NCBI GenBank assembly: GCA_036262055.1
Contig: DATAJP010000003.1
Location: forward strand, 124,001-188,000
Direction: 5' to 3'
Length of the DNA stretch: 64,000 nt
From: Ignavibacteria bacterium
GTDB taxonomy: Bacteria; Bacteroidota; Ignavibacteria; Tepidaquicellales; Tepidaquicellaceae
In this document: in pieces, positions 16,294 to 26,366 of the stretch
Layout of the letters: every line of letters starts with the position of its first letter
Position numbering within the stretch: position 1 is the first letter of the stretch
Notes under the pieces: model-generated
Databases searched by the model: none
The model's input: the letters and a program-made list of their open reading frames with translations, nothing else
Told to the model about the DNA's origin: nothing
Translations under genes and position numbers: made by a program

Positions 16294-17421
16294 TTATAAA
16301 AACTTTGCAGTTATTTCATCTGCGAGCGCATATCCTTTATCCGTCAGTCTCAAGTGCTCATTATTCAGCAAAGCGTATTCATTTTTTACGAGACTTCCAA
16401 TGAATTCTTTATGAATTTCAAAAAAGCTTTCATTGAATTTTTCTTCGTAATCATTCAGGTTAATTCCTGAAGATCTGAGCGATAACATTATAAATTCAGA
16501 TTTGTAAGTGAGTCCTTCGGATTTTTTTTCTTTCTCCAATTCATCCAAAGGAAGATTCTCTTCTGCAAGTAATTTGCAATATTCTGAAACATTTTTCACG
16601 TTATTTTTTCTTACCTTATTCAGATAAGAGTGTGCACCCGGACCTAGACCCAGATAATTTTCAAGTGTCCAATATTTTGAATTATGTTTGGCTTTAAACC
16701 CCGGTTTAGAATAGCTCGATACTTCATAATGCTCATAACCGCCATCAGATAAGTATTTGCTTAAGTTTAAATATAAATCAGATTCAGTCTCAGAGTCATT
16801 TTTAACAATTTTTTTATTCAGATAATCCTTATACAAAACGGTTCTTTCTTCGAATGTTAACGTATAGCAAGAAATGTGGGGAGTTTTATAAGCAATTATT
16901 TTATCCAGAGATTTTTTAACATCTGAAAATTTTTGTCCGGGAAGAGAGTATATTATATCTGCGCTTATGTTTTTAAAAACACCCATGCAATCTGAAAGAA
17001 CTTTCTCGGCATCAGCACCTGTGTGATTCCGTGTAAGAAATTTTAAATCCTCATCATTGAATGATTGAATTCCCAAGCTAATGCGGTTGATGCCTGCAGA
17101 TTTGTATTCGGAAATGTTTTTGTTTAATAAATCTTCGGGGTTTGCCTCAAGTGTAATCTCCGAATTTTCAGCAATTGAAAATTTATTTTTTATGAAAGTA
17201 ATAATGCTTGAAATTTTTTCAGGGGATAGAAGGGAAGGAGTGCCTCCGCCGAAATATATGGAATCAAACTTTATATCTTTTAACTGCTCCGAATAAAGAA
17301 AAATTTCTTTTTCGAGAGCGGTTAAAAAATTATTGATTAACTTCAGATTTGTTGTGAAAAAGAAATCACAATAATTACATCGTTTTTCGCAAAAGGGAAT
17401 ATGTATGTAAATACCTGACAT
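16294..17421 (-). CDS. hemW: Heme chaperone HemW (radical SAM, HemN-like)
   Basis: Radical-SAM protein related to coproporphyrinogen III dehydrogenase. The [4Fe-4S] motif C11-x3-C15-x2-C18 sits in IPFCEKRCNYCDFF; the Cys after C18 found in true HemN is replaced (CDF), which favours HemW. FGGGTPSLL follows and the C-terminal HemN_C region is present. At 375 residues it matches HemW (about 380), shorter than HemN (about 455). HemW inserts heme into respiratory proteins in characterised cases. It starts 13 bases after lepB. Confidence 0.9.
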   Translation of the reverse strand: MSGIYIHIPFCEKRCNYCDFFFTTNLKLINNFLTALEKEIFLYSEQLKDIKFDSIYFGGGTPSLLSPEKISSIITFIKNKFSIAENSEITLEANPEDLLNKNISEYKSAGINRISLGIQSFNDEDLKFLTRNHTGADAEKVLSDCMGVFKNISADIIYSLPGQKFSDVKKSLDKIIAYKTPHISCYTLTFEERTVLYKDYLNKKIVKNDSETESDLYLNLSKYLSDGGYEHYEVSSYSKPGFKAKHNSKYWTLENYLGLGPGAHSYLNKVRKNNVKNVSEYCKLLAEENLPLDELEKEKKSEGLTYKSEFIMLSLRSSGINLNDYEEKFNESFFEIHKEFIGSLVKNEYALLNNEHLRLTDKGYALADEITAKFL

Positions 17422-17433
17422 TCACGTAAATTC

Positions 17434-18420
17434 TTAATGAATGAACATTCCTATCCTATCCCAGCGGGTAGTCCCGAGCAATTTAAAGAAATCGCTGAAT
17501 GGAATAGCAGGGTCCCAGCTCCAGTAAATCATTAATGCTTCACCGACGATGTTTTCAGTCGGCATAAAGCCCCAATATCTGCTGTCGAGTGAGTTATTGC
17601 GGTTATCACCCATCATAAACAAATAATCTCTCTGAACTTCATACTGACCATTCGGTAACTCCTGACCGTTAACAAAAACTTTATCTCCTCTTAACTGAAT
17701 TTCATTTCCTTCTTTCATTACAAAATACTTCCACGTATCAAAATTCATAACATTAATTTCAATCATTTGTCCTTTTTTCGGAACGGTTATAGGTCCATAA
17801 TTGTCTTCATTCCAACCCGAGCCCTTCGGGAAAATTCTGTAATTATCAAATCCCTTAGGTCTGGTTTGCGCATCGAAAATCGCATCAGGGGGATTTGGGA
17901 AAACCTGGTCATTAACGTACAAGGTTTTGTTTATAATTTGAATTTTATCACCCGGCAATCCGACACATCGTTTAATGTAATTAACTTGTTCGGGTGATTG
18001 AACCTGGTCTCTGTCTCCGGGAAAATCAAAGACAATTACATCCCCTAATTTAGGGTCTTTGAAACCCGGCAGCTTTATATAAGGAAGGCGAATGTCTGTA
18101 AAAGGGATATTTCTCGGAGTTGTTGCCCCATATGTAAACTTTGTTACGATAAGAAAATCTCCGACAAGCAATGTTTTTTCCATCGAACCGGTCGGAATTC
18201 TGTATGCTTCGAAAAGAAAAACTTTTATTATGAAAGCAACGATTGCAGCATATACGAGCGCATTAAAATACTCATTAACTTTTGATTTTTTCTGTGTTCC
18301 TTTTTTGCCGGCAGGTTTTTTATTTTTTGAAAACCTGTTCAATAAACTTTTTGGTTTATCTTTAGTCCCTGTCTTTGCTTTAACTTTTCCTTTATTTGTA
18401 TTTTCCGGTTTATCTGCCAA
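17434..18420 (-). CDS. lepB: Signal peptidase I
   Basis: Cleaves signal peptides on the outer face of the inner membrane. Catalytic Ser79 is in IPTGSMEKTLLVGDFL and Lys150 in NYIKRCVGLPGDKI, with the box E motif GDNRNNSLDSRYWG. One membrane helix lies at about 52-70. A Lys-rich cytoplasmic N-terminus of about 48 residues precedes it. 328 residues, with an insertion between the catalytic boxes. Sits 45 bases after lepA, the classic lepA-lepB pairing. Confidence 0.95.
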   Translation of the reverse strand: MADKPENTNKGKVKAKTGTKDKPKSLLNRFSKNKKPAGKKGTQKKSKVNEYFNALVYAAIVAFIIKVFLFEAYRIPTGSMEKTLLVGDFLIVTKFTYGATTPRNIPFTDIRLPYIKLPGFKDPKLGDVIVFDFPGDRDQVQSPEQVNYIKRCVGLPGDKIQIINKTLYVNDQVFPNPPDAIFDAQTRPKGFDNYRIFPKGSGWNEDNYGPITVPKKGQMIEINVMNFDTWKYFVMKEGNEIQLRGDKVFVNGQELPNGQYEVQRDYLFMMGDNRNNSLDSRYWGFMPTENIVGEALMIYWSWDPAIPFSDFFKLLGTTRWDRIGMFIH

Positions 18421-18465
18421 AATAATTAATTTTAAATTTTAATTTTTCTCAATTTGTTTATAATA

Positions 18466-20265
18466 TTATTTTTCAATTGAGAGAACAGCTAAAAACGCTT
18501 CTTGCGGTATTTCAACGGAACCGATTTGTTTCATCCGTTTTTTACCTTCTTTTTGTTTTTCAAGAAGCTTTCTCTTTCTTGATATATCGCCGCCGTAACA
18601 TTTTGCGGTTACATTCTTGCGCATTGCGCTGATGGTTTCTCTCGAAACAATTTTGTTTCCTATTGCTGCTTGTATGGCAACTTCGAACATTTGTTTTGGT
18701 ATAAGCTCTTTTAATTTACTGCAAAGCTTTCGTCCCCAATCATGCGCATTGCTTCTGTGGACTATTGACGAAAGGGCATCGACAGGGTCTCCGTTTAATA
18801 ATATGTCGAGTTTTACCAAATCCGATTCTCTATAATCTATAAGCTCATAATCAAACGAAGCATAACCTCGTGTCGAAGATTTTAATTTATCAAAAAAATC
18901 AAATATGATTTCCCCCAATGGGAATTCGAACTGCAAATCAACTCTCTTAGCATCGATATAATGCGTCGTTTTATATATACCTCTGCGGTCATTTGCGAGT
19001 TTCATAATATTACCGATATAGTCTGTGGGAGTTATAATCTGTGCTTTTATATAAGGTTCTTCAATATATTCTATCTTTGCAGGATCAGGCATAAGAGACG
19101 GATTATCTACAATAAGAACTTCACCGTTAGTCTTATATACTTTATACTCAACATTGGGAACGGTTGTTACAATATTTAAACCGTATTCGCGTTCAAGCCG
19201 TTCCTGGATAATCTCAAGGTGAAGCATGCCTAAAAATCCGCATCTGAAACCAAATCCCAAAGCAATTGACGTTTCAGGTTCGTAAGTAAGCGAAGCATCG
19301 TTCAGCTTCAACTTAGATAGGGAATCACGAAGCGTTTCAAAGTCTTCGGTCATAGAAGGATAAATACCACTGAACACCATGGGCTTAACTTCTTTATAAC
19401 CGGGCAATGGTTCCGTAATGGGTCTGTGATAATTATAAATCGTATCACCAACCTTACAATCATTTACGTCTTTCATTCCAGCGATAAGATATCCGACATT
19501 TCCCGATTCAAGCTTTCCGGTTTTCACACGTCCCATTTTAAGAACGCCGACTTCTTCTGCAATGAATGTTTTTCCGCTGAAATAAAAATTTACCTGGTCG
19601 CCTTCTTTAAGTTCTCCGTCAACAACTCTTATGTATGTAACAACACCGCGGTAAATATCAAAAATGGAATCGAATATTAATGCTCTCAAAGGAGCTTCCT
19701 TATGTATTTTTGGTGCAGGTATTCTTTTGACAATAGCTTCAAGTATTTCTCCGGTTCCTGTTCCTACTTTTGCGCTTGCATGAATAATATCTTCTTTTTT
19801 CCCTCCTATTAATTCAAGAATCTGTTCGCTAACCTCATCAACCATAGCGCTCGGAAGGTCTATTTTATTAAGAACAGGAATTATTTCCAGACCGTTTTCA
19901 ATTGCAAGATACAGATTGCTTATTGTCTGAGCTTCTATTCCCTGAGTGGAGTCAACCACAAGCAATGCTCCTTCACAGGCAGCAAGAGAACGCGATACTT
20001 CATAAGAAAAATCTACGTGCCCGGGAGTGTCAATTAAATTAAGCGTATATTCTTCGCCGTCCTTTGCTTTATATTTCATCTGGATGGCGTGGAGTTTTAT
20101 GGTAATTCCGCGTTCCTGTTCGAGGTCCATATTATCAAGGACCTGCTTGGTCATATTTCTGGATTCTATAGTTCCTGTAGTTTCGAGTAGTCGGTCGGCG
20201 AGTGTAGATTTCCCATGGTCAATATGGGCAATAATGCAAAAATTTCGTAAGGTTGATTTGCTCAA
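18466..20265 (-). CDS. lepA: Translation elongation factor 4 (LepA)
   Basis: Ribosome-associated GTPase. G1 [16 protein letters not shown]3 DTPGHVDF and G4 NKIDLP are visible. Domains II, III and V follow, then the LepA-specific C-terminal domain ending [21 protein letters not shown]. At 599 residues it is full length. First gene of the lepA-lepB-hemW-response regulator set. Upstream 20266-20501 is AT-rich with no gene. Confidence 0.97.
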   Translation of the reverse strand: MSKSTLRNFCIIAHIDHGKSTLADRLLETTGTIESRNMTKQVLDNMDLEQERGITIKLHAIQMKYKAKDGEEYTLNLIDTPGHVDFSYEVSRSLAACEGALLVVDSTQGIEAQTISNLYLAIENGLEIIPVLNKIDLPSAMVDEVSEQILELIGGKKEDIIHASAKVGTGTGEILEAIVKRIPAPKIHKEAPLRALIFDSIFDIYRGVVTYIRVVDGELKEGDQVNFYFSGKTFIAEEVGVLKMGRVKTGKLESGNVGYLIAGMKDVNDCKVGDTIYNYHRPITEPLPGYKEVKPMVFSGIYPSMTEDFETLRDSLSKLKLNDASLTYEPETSIALGFGFRCGFLGMLHLEIIQERLEREYGLNIVTTVPNVEYKVYKTNGEVLIVDNPSLMPDPAKIEYIEEPYIKAQIITPTDYIGNIMKLANDRRGIYKTTHYIDAKRVDLQFEFPLGEIIFDFFDKLKSSTRGYASFDYELIDYRESDLVKLDILLNGDPVDALSSIVHRSNAHDWGRKLCSKLKELIPKQMFEVAIQAAIGNKIVSRETISAMRKNVTAKCYGGDISRKRKLLEKQKEGKKRMKQIGSVEIPQEAFLAVLSIEK

Positions 20266-20501
20266 TTATATATTTATAAGTTTTTCCCGGTATTAATAAA
20301 TATCCGCAATATTTTATCATAACCACTAAATTGATTAATAAGTGGCAGAACTACAAAGATACTCAAAATTAAAAAAAAAGTGGATTCCAAAATAAAGTTA
20401 AATTAAGAATTTAACCTTTTTTAAAATCCACAAATAAATGTCGAATTAAAATCCCGGTTTTATAAATCCGAGATTCAAAATCCGAAATTCCAAATTAAAG
20501 A

Positions 20502-20690
20502 TTATGCCTTAGTTTTTCTTGAAGCTCTTATTTCCTGAATTTCTTTTCTGATTTCAGAAGCAGCTTTTTTAAGGTCATTTAAAGACTTTCTTAATCTCGT
20601 TCCGGCAGCATTTTGCTCCTTCGTATAAAACTTTTCAGTATCGGATTTCATTGCATCAATAATTTCCTGTAATTTTGAGAATTTGTCCAT
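20502..20690 (-). CDS. Histone H1-like DNA-binding protein (Hc1-type)
   Basis: 62 residues, Lys/Arg-rich and helical. The pattern DKFSKLQEIIDAMKSDTEKF followed by GTRLRKSLNDLKKAASEIRKEIQEIR matches the small Hc1/H1-like proteins common in Bacteroidota and relatives. Probably binds DNA or nucleoid. Preceded by a short AGGAG-containing leader (GGAGAAC upstream of ATG). It lies just downstream of sdhD on the same strand. Confidence 0.82.
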   Translation of the reverse strand: MDKFSKLQEIIDAMKSDTEKFYTKEQNAAGTRLRKSLNDLKKAASEIRKEIQEIRASRKTKA

Positions 20691-20718
20691 TTTGTTCTCC
20701 TTCTTGGATTTTTTTGGT

Positions 20719-21108
20719 TTAGTTTTTTGGTATAATAGAGGTTAAGTCATTTAAATAAGGAATAGAAAAAATTATTGTAAAACCCCATGCTGTAAATGCA
20801 AGCCCGAAAACAACAAGCAATGAAATAATTGTGTAATTCTGCCAAGTTTTTAATTTGTAATCACGAAAAATTCCCCAAACACCATTTAAACCGTGATACA
20901 TTGCTAAAACTATAAAAGTAAGGTCAATAATTCTATACCACGAAAACTGCATCCTTGAAAGAACTGCTTCATAAGTATGTCCCGAATCGGGATGATAATG
21001 CATCAAAATATAGTGACCTATCATAAAGATTACAAGCGCAATTCCTGTTATTCTTTGCATAACCCAGCTTTTTGAGCCGGTATTTTTCGAAGCTGTATAT
21101 TTATACAT
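20719..21108 (-). CDS. sdhD: Succinate dehydrogenase membrane anchor subunit (SdhD-like)
   Basis: 129 residues with three membrane helices. WVMQRITGIALVIFMIGHYILMHYH and AMYHGLNGVWGIFRDY carry the conserved Ser/Arg near the quinone site and likely heme-ligand histidines. Part of complex II in the inner membrane together with SdhC. The flavoprotein and Fe-S subunits are not adjacent: the next gene downstream is the H1-like gene. It could equally be a fumarate reductase anchor. Confidence 0.85.
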   Translation of the reverse strand: MYKYTASKNTGSKSWVMQRITGIALVIFMIGHYILMHYHPDSGHTYEAVLSRMQFSWYRIIDLTFIVLAMYHGLNGVWGIFRDYKLKTWQNYTIISLLVVFGLAFTAWGFTIIFSIPYLNDLTSIIPKN

Positions 21109-21123
21109 TTAAATGTTAGTCCT

Positions 21124-21145
21124 GTAGTCGAATCCGTTAGGATTC
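21124..21145. repeat. GTAGTCGAA repeat fragment between sdhC and sdhD
   Basis: GTAGTCGAATCC then GTTAGGATTC: a GAATCC/GGATTC hairpin preceded by GTAGTC. The beginning is the same as that of the cruciform repeat at 30455-30503, with changed but complementary stem bases. Confidence 0.5.
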
Positions 21146-21158
21146 TTGAAAATCTAAA

Positions 21159-21599
21159 CTATTTTGCTAAAATTCCCATTTCGTATGAGAACATTACAAA
21201 TCCCATAGCAAGAAATAAAATCACACCAATTATCCAGCAGATTGCATAAAGCGATTTGTGATAACGCGCTCCGTCAGCCCAGTCAACAATTACGATTCTG
21301 ATTCCATTTAAAGAATGAAATAATACGAATGCAAATAAGAACCATTCGAGAGCCATAAAAATCGGTGTTGTAAAAGTTTGCATTTTGGCATCGAAAGCTG
21401 CTTTGCCTTCTGTGAGAGGACTGAGTGAATAAATGTGAAGAAACAGATAACCGATTAGCGCAATACCGGTAATTCTATGTAGAATCCAAGCCCAACTTCC
21501 CGAATCTTTTTTATAGCTTAAATTTTCACTTACCCAATTTTTTTGGTCGAATGTTTTTATCTTTTTTTCGTTTTCAAGCTGGGAATCTACTGTCTGCAT
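21159..21599 (-). CDS. sdhC: Succinate dehydrogenase cytochrome b subunit (SdhC-like)
   Basis: Three-helix cytochrome b subunit. WAWILHRITGIALIGYLFLHIYSL carries the conserved H-R-x-T-G motif and a heme-ligand His, and FHSLNGIRIVIVDWADGARY is the second signature. I place the start at the ATG at 21599 (MQTVDSQ, 146 residues); a longer in-frame ATG at 21701 adds 34 residues of AT-rich leader translation not expected in the family. Upstream of sdhD with a 50-base gap containing a repeat fragment. Confidence 0.88.
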   Translation of the reverse strand: MQTVDSQLENEKKIKTFDQKNWVSENLSYKKDSGSWAWILHRITGIALIGYLFLHIYSLSPLTEGKAAFDAKMQTFTTPIFMALEWFLFAFVLFHSLNGIRIVIVDWADGARYHKSLYAICWIIGVILFLAMGFVMFSYEMGILAK

Positions 21600-21733
21600 T
21601 TCTAAACTTTGAATATTGTTAAAAATTATCAAATTTTGATAAAAAATACAATTTAAATATTTAAAGTGAGAAATAATTAATTTATCCCTTATTTGGGACA
21701 AAAATATTAAAACTAATTAAAATTAATAAATTT

Positions 21734-22102
21734 TTAATGTTCCTGATTCGATGTGCTTTTATCAATTGAGGATAAAATCTGTGTGATTATGAATAAAGCA
21801 ATACCGGCATAAACCAAAAAATACGCTTCGGTGCTTGCATCTTCAGAAGGTGTTGAAGATAAAATAACCTCATAAATACCCCAAAACATTCCTCCGATAA
21901 AAGCAAAAATAGATATAAAAGTAAGGAATTTATAAACCGGTTTAGTTGACTTTGTAGTGCCTACATAATCGGAATATGCGTCATGAAAACTATCTTCGTG
22001 TGTGTTAATTTCAAAATCGAAAAGTTTGTATCCGCAAACAGGGCATTCATCACTGTCAACGTCAACTTTTTCTTTACAATTTGGGCAGGTTACTAATGAC
22101 AT
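21734..22102 (-). CDS. Zinc-ribbon membrane protein of unknown function
   Basis: 122 residues. The N-terminal zinc ribbon is C6-x2-C9 and C20-x2-C23 (CPNCKEKVDVDSDECPVCG), followed by an acidic linker and two membrane helices (about 57-77 and 92-112). Such zinc-ribbon plus helices proteins are common and mostly uncharacterised. It stands between the SDR gene and sdhC on the same strand; the 98-base and 135-base gaps suggest it may be its own unit. Confidence 0.72.
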   Translation of the reverse strand: MSLVTCPNCKEKVDVDSDECPVCGYKLFDFEINTHEDSFHDAYSDYVGTTKSTKPVYKFLTFISIFAFIGGMFWGIYEVILSSTPSEDASTEAYFLVYAGIALFIITQILSSIDKSTSNQEH

Positions 22103-22199
22103 TATACAATTTAATTTTACTTATTAACTAATTAAACACAAAAAAATAAAAAATGTTACTGAATCTCAGAAAGCTTTTATTAAATAATTATTAATTAGA

Positions 22200-22910
22200 T
22201 TATAAATCGCCTTTTACGGGTCTGATTATTACTTCTTCAATGGCGACTTTCTTTGGTTGGTCTATTATGTCTTCAATAACATTTGCAATATCAATTGATT
22301 CAAGCATACGGTTTCTGTGTTTTGTTCTTATTTTGCTGTCCCACATAGGCGTTTCGGTTGCTCCCGGGAGTATGTTGGTAATTTTTACATTATATCTTCT
22401 TGTTTCTTTCCGCAAAACATTCGACATTGCAAGCAGTCCTGCTTTTGAAGCTGCATAAACAGCGCTTCCTTCAAGAACAGTATTCGCAGCTACCGACAAC
22501 AAATTTATAATATGACCGTTTTTTCTTTTCATCATTTCGGGAAGCACAATCTTTGTGCAAAGAAATGAACCCCGTAAATTTATATCCATAACATAATCAT
22601 AATCATAAGCTTTCGTATCCTGAAATTTCTTGAATACTGTAACTCCCGCATTATTTATAAGAACGTCAACACGTCCGTATTTTTCCTTAATGCGTTTATA
22701 GGTCGATTGAATGCTTCGTTCGGAAGAAACGTCGCACACAAAGGCAGAAGCTTCGCGTTCGCTGAATTTAATTTCGCTTACGATATTTACCAAGCGGGAT
22801 TTTCTTCTTGCGGAAACAACAATAGTATGTCCTGCTTTCGAAAGTATTAAAGCAGTGTCCTTGCCTATGCCGGTTGATGCACCGGTTATCCAGATTACTT
22901 TTGAAGGCAT
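22200..22910 (-). CDS. Short-chain dehydrogenase/reductase
   Basis: Classical SDR of 236 residues. Cofactor motif TGASTGIGKD, NNAG (91-94 region), catalytic Ser in LLSVAAN and YAASK. R in SARRKSR after strand 2 suggests NADP preference. The substrate is not predictable. It follows the methylmalonyl-CoA mutase gene by 56 bases and ends the fabD-to-SDR run on the minus strand. Confidence 0.88.
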   Translation of the reverse strand: MPSKVIWITGASTGIGKDTALILSKAGHTIVVSARRKSRLVNIVSEIKFSEREASAFVCDVSSERSIQSTYKRIKEKYGRVDVLINNAGVTVFKKFQDTKAYDYDYVMDINLRGSFLCTKIVLPEMMKRKNGHIINLLSVAANTVLEGSAVYAASKAGLLAMSNVLRKETRRYNVKITNILPGATETPMWDSKIRTKHRNRMLESIDIANVIEDIIDQPKKVAIEEVIIRPVKGDL

Positions 22911-22966
22911 ATTTTAAATACCTTTGCTAAGATTTAATATTATTTTAAGCAAAGGCATAAAATCCT

Positions 22967-24556
22967 TTAATTATATTCACCCCATACGCTTCTAAGCGTA
23001 TTTGATATTTCGCCGATGGTAGCGTAGTTTTCGATTGCATCGAGGAAATAGGGAAGCAGGTTTTCATTTGTTCCTGCTTTTATTTTAATAGTCTCAAGAA
23101 GAGAATTTACTTTCATATTATCTCTTTCTTGTTTTAGCTTTTTTAATTTCTGATTCTGTATATCTCTGACAGATTCTCCGACTGTAAAAATTTTGTAATC
23201 TTCTTCTTTGTCCGATACAAAATCATTTACTCCGACAACAATTGTCTTTTTGCTTTCAACATCTTTCTGAAAGCTGTAAGCATTGTTCTCAATTTCTGTT
23301 TTTTGGAAACGACTTTCAATTGCTTTTAATGCTCCACCCATAGTTTCTATTTTGTCTATGTACTCTGTTGCTTTTTGCTCGAGCCGGTCAGTCATATATT
23401 CAACAAGATATGAACCTCCCAAAGGATCAACACTGTCTGCAACCCCGCTTTCAAATGCAATTATCTGCTGAGTACGCAATGCAGTCTGCGCAGCATCTTC
23501 TGTCGGCAATGACAATGCTTCATCTTTGCCGTTTGTATGTAAAGATTGACACCCTCCAAGGACAGCTGAAAGCGCCTGTATTGTAACTCGTGCTACGTTG
23601 TTGTCTATTTGCGTATCAGTTAAAGTTGAACCGCCTGTCTGCGCATGGAAACGAAGTTTCAAGCTTTCAGGATTCTTTGCACCAAACTTCTCTTTCATGA
23701 TCTTTGCCCACATTCTGCGCGCCGCACGGAATTTTGCAACTTCTTCGATGAAGTTATTATGTGCATTAAAAAAGAATGATAAACGTTTTGCGAAAACATC
23801 GACATCGAGTCCTGCGTTAACTGCCGAACGGACATATTCAATGCCGTTTGATAACGTAAAAGCAATTTCTTGCGCAGCGCTTGAACCGGCTTCACGAATA
23901 TGGTAACCCGAAATAGAGATTGTATTCCATGAAGGTAAATTTTCATTGCACCATTTAAATATGTCCGTTACTAATCTCAATGAATGTTGGGGAGGGTAAA
24001 TATATGTTCCGCGTGCAATGTATTCCTTTAATATGTCATTCTGAACCGTTCCCGAAAGTTTTTTTAAATCGGCGTTTTGTTTTTTTGCAACTGCAACATA
24101 CATTAACAATAGCAGGGAAGCCGTTGAGTTAATTGTCATTGATGAAGTAACTTTATCAAGATTGATTCCATCGAAAAGTGTTTCCATATCTTTGAGGGAA
24201 TCAATCGCAACACCGACTTTGCCTACTTCACCTTCAGCCATCGGATCATCGGAATCATATCCGATTTGTGTGGGTAAATCAAAAGCAACCGATAGACCCG
24301 TCGTGCCGTTTGCAATTAGAAATTTATAACGCTCGTTAGATTCTTCAGCAGTTCCAAACCCTGCATATTGGCGCATCGTCCATAAGCGAGAACGGTACAT
24401 TGTCGGATGAACTCCGCGGGTATATGGGTATTCTCCGGCAGGAGGAAGTGGAGCAGACGAGTTTAAAGATTCAGGAATAATAATATCAGAATCAGTTTTA
24501 AACTCTTCTTTACGTTGAGTTAATTTCGAATTAACCTTTGGTTTATTAACGGACAC
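22967..24556 (-). CDS. Methylmalonyl-CoA mutase family, large-subunit catalytic domain
   Basis: B12-dependent acyl-CoA mutase TIM-barrel domain: [47 protein letters not shown] and the Arg in [11 protein letters not shown]. The Tyr in RQYAGF and this Arg match methylmalonyl-CoA mutase rather than isobutyryl-CoA (Phe, Gln) or hydroxyisobutyryl-CoA (Ile) mutases, as far as the residues can be aligned by eye. The C-terminal B12-binding domain is absent (529 residues), so a separate small subunit must exist elsewhere. The start is GTG at 24556, fixed by an in-frame TAA just upstream. It begins 4 bases after the lipoprotein gene. Confidence 0.88.
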   Translation of the reverse strand: MSVNKPKVNSKLTQRKEEFKTDSDIIIPESLNSSAPLPPAGEYPYTRGVHPTMYRSRLWTMRQYAGFGTAEESNERYKFLIANGTTGLSVAFDLPTQIGYDSDDPMAEGEVGKVGVAIDSLKDMETLFDGINLDKVTSSMTINSTASLLLLMYVAVAKKQNADLKKLSGTVQNDILKEYIARGTYIYPPQHSLRLVTDIFKWCNENLPSWNTISISGYHIREAGSSAAQEIAFTLSNGIEYVRSAVNAGLDVDVFAKRLSFFFNAHNNFIEEVAKFRAARRMWAKIMKEKFGAKNPESLKLRFHAQTGGSTLTDTQIDNNVARVTIQALSAVLGGCQSLHTNGKDEALSLPTEDAAQTALRTQQIIAFESGVADSVDPLGGSYLVEYMTDRLEQKATEYIDKIETMGGALKAIESRFQKTEIENNAYSFQKDVESKKTIVVGVNDFVSDKEEDYKIFTVGESVRDIQNQKLKKLKQERDNMKVNSLLETIKIKAGTNENLLPYFLDAIENYATIGEISNTLRSVWGEYN

Positions 24557-24560
24557 TTAA

Positions 24561-24920
24561 CTATTTGCTTTTATATAACTTATAGCGTTTCTTTGAATCC
24601 ATTGTATAAAACCCGTCAGGTTGGTCAATTATGATTGTCCATATATTCGATGACATGTATGGATTTTTTTCCGTGAGCTCGATATTAAGAGTGGAATCGT
24701 TTACTGAAGTCACCTTATAAGCGGTTTTAAATGATGACTGCCCAAGCGAATCATCCCATTTAAAGTAAACATTGTTTTCGTCAAATCCGACGATTTGTTT
24801 TTCGGTTCCGTTTTCATTTATGAAAGTGTTGCCGACAATATTTACCCGGCTGCCGCTTTTTTGTCCACAAGATGAAACTGCAACAACCGTTATAATAACA
24901 AATAATATTTTTCTTAGCAT
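24561..24920 (-). CDS. Small lipoprotein of unknown function
   Basis: 119 residues. Signal MLRKILFVIITVVAVSSCGQ with the lipobox Cys18. The mature part is beta-rich with SFKTAYKVTSVNDSTLNIEL and a C-terminal YTMDSKKRYKLYKS. I do not recognise a family. It lies between fabG (17 bases) and the mutase gene (4 bases), so it is surely in the same transcript; a link to their metabolism is not implied. Confidence 0.75.
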   Translation of the reverse strand: MLRKILFVIITVVAVSSCGQKSGSRVNIVGNTFINENGTEKQIVGFDENNVYFKWDDSLGQSSFKTAYKVTSVNDSTLNIELTEKNPYMSSNIWTIIIDQPDGFYTMDSKKRYKLYKSK

Positions 24921-24937
24921 AAAATTGAATTTTAAAT

Positions 24938-25663
24938 TTACATTATGAGACCGCCGTCAACGCATAATGTCTGTCCGGTTATATATGAAGCGTCATCGGA
25001 AGCAAAATACATAACGGCTTTTGCAACTTCGTCGGTTTTTGCAAACCGTTTCAGTGGGATACTGTTTAGATAATTTTGTTTAACATCATCTGCAAGCTTA
25101 TCTGTCATTTCGGTTTCAATGAAACCGGGTGCTATTGCGTTTACATTTATGTTCCTCGATGCAAGTTCTTTTGCAACTGCTTTGGTGAAGCCAATTACGC
25201 CTGCTTTCGAAGCTGAATAATTTGCCTGACCTGGATTACCTATGATTCCCGATATGGAAGTAATGTTAATTATCTTGCCATAACGCTTGCTCATCATAGG
25301 TCTGGTAACAGCTTTTGTAAAATTAAAAACACCTTTTAAGTTAGTATCGATAACTGCATTCCAATCATCTTCTGACATTCGCATTAATAAACCGTCTTTG
25401 GTTATACCTGCGTTATTCACGAGAACATCTATTTTTCCCGATTCCTTATTGATGGTTTCGACTAATTCTGTTACAGCTTTTAAATCTGCAACGTCGCATT
25501 TGTGATGAGCAATATTTAATGAATTAAAGTAATTTTCATCAATTGCATTTTTATAGGTAACATAAACTTTTGCTCCGGCTTTGTTGAATGCTTCGGCAAT
25601 AGATTTGCCGATGCCTCGTGAACCCCCTGTAACAATAACAACCTTTCCTGAAAAATCAAACAT
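24938..25663 (-). CDS. fabG: 3-oxoacyl-[acyl-carrier-protein] reductase
   Basis: NADPH-dependent ketoreductase of type II fatty acid synthesis. TGGSRGIGKS (12-21), NNAG, Ser in ITSISGIIGNPGQANYSASKAG and the C-terminal PGFIETEMTD and ASYITGQTLCVDGG are typical FabG. 241 residues. In an operon downstream of fabD with the DUF3109 gene in between; no acpP or fabF here. Confidence 0.95.
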   Translation of the reverse strand: MFDFSGKVVIVTGGSRGIGKSIAEAFNKAGAKVYVTYKNAIDENYFNSLNIAHHKCDVADLKAVTELVETINKESGKIDVLVNNAGITKDGLLMRMSEDDWNAVIDTNLKGVFNFTKAVTRPMMSKRYGKIINITSISGIIGNPGQANYSASKAGVIGFTKAVAKELASRNINVNAIAPGFIETEMTDKLADDVKQNYLNSIPLKRFAKTDEVAKAVMYFASDDASYITGQTLCVDGGLIM

Positions 25664-25682
25664 TATGGTAAATTAAATTTGC

Positions 25683-26321
25683 TTAAACCTGGTTAATCTG
25701 AATTGTAAATTTTTGTGAATAATTTTTTTTGTAAATTTCATTTAAGAAATTAAAAAATTCTTCACCGAGAACATATCTGAGCTCTTCTTGAACTCCGTCA
25801 AACACAGTTTGAGTGAAATTTTCAGTCTTATGCTTTCCGCAATAATCCATATCAAGTGAATGAACGTCATCATACATTAAAGTATTGTCAACAATCGTAA
25901 CAGGATAAAGAATGCAGTGAGTCGGCTTAATTGCCCATTTGTGCATTCCTTTCTTCATCGCAACTACCTGCAAAGTGCAATAGTGATTTTCATCATTGAA
26001 TACACACTTCTCAATACCATTTCTGTCTATATAAGTATTTGTTCCGATTGAATAACCCGATTCAAAATCTTTATCTACTTCAATATGATTGTCAAACCAA
26101 CTTTCAGAATCTTTTGGCTGGTCAGCAGTCATGCTTTCAATGATGTCATTTTCATAAGGCATAATCACATCTTTAAAGTCCCTGTCCATAATAACGCCCG
26201 AAGAACAGCATTGTCCGAAGCAAAGCTTCATATCGCAGCCGGCAACAAACCCCTGCGAGAATATACTTTCATCTATTTTTACACCATTGAACTCATTGAA
26301 CTCAATTTTTTTTTCTTCCAT
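25683..26321 (-). CDS. DUF3109 family cysteine-rich protein
   Basis: 212 residues. The N-terminal cluster GCDMKLCFGQCCSSGV matches the metal-binding start of DUF3109 proteins, with further cysteines at CVFNDENHYCTLQVVA, HCILYPV and DYCGKH. This distribution suggests an Fe-S or zinc cluster. Function is unknown. The family is widespread in Bacteroidota and relatives. Placed between fabD (45 bases) and fabG (19 bases). Confidence 0.82.
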   Translation of the reverse strand: MEEKKIEFNEFNGVKIDESIFSQGFVAGCDMKLCFGQCCSSGVIMDRDFKDVIMPYENDIIESMTADQPKDSESWFDNHIEVDKDFESGYSIGTNTYIDRNGIEKCVFNDENHYCTLQVVAMKKGMHKWAIKPTHCILYPVTIVDNTLMYDDVHSLDMDYCGKHKTENFTQTVFDGVQEELRYVLGEEFFNFLNEIYKKNYSQKFTIQINQV

Positions 26322-26366
26322 CAGTCAATTAATGCAGTAATGTTTTTATACGATATATCTGAGCTA

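Noticed and set aside
21626-21642. FNR-type operator upstream of sdhC
   Set aside because: The palindrome reads ATCAA-n4-TTGAT order reversed relative to the FNR consensus TTGAT-n4-ATCAA.
22967-24556. Isobutyryl-CoA or hydroxyisobutyryl-CoA mutase
   Set aside because: Tyr in RQYAGF and the Arg in PPQHSLRL match methylmalonyl-CoA mutase rather than the Phe/Gln or Ile versions, though alignment by eye is limited.
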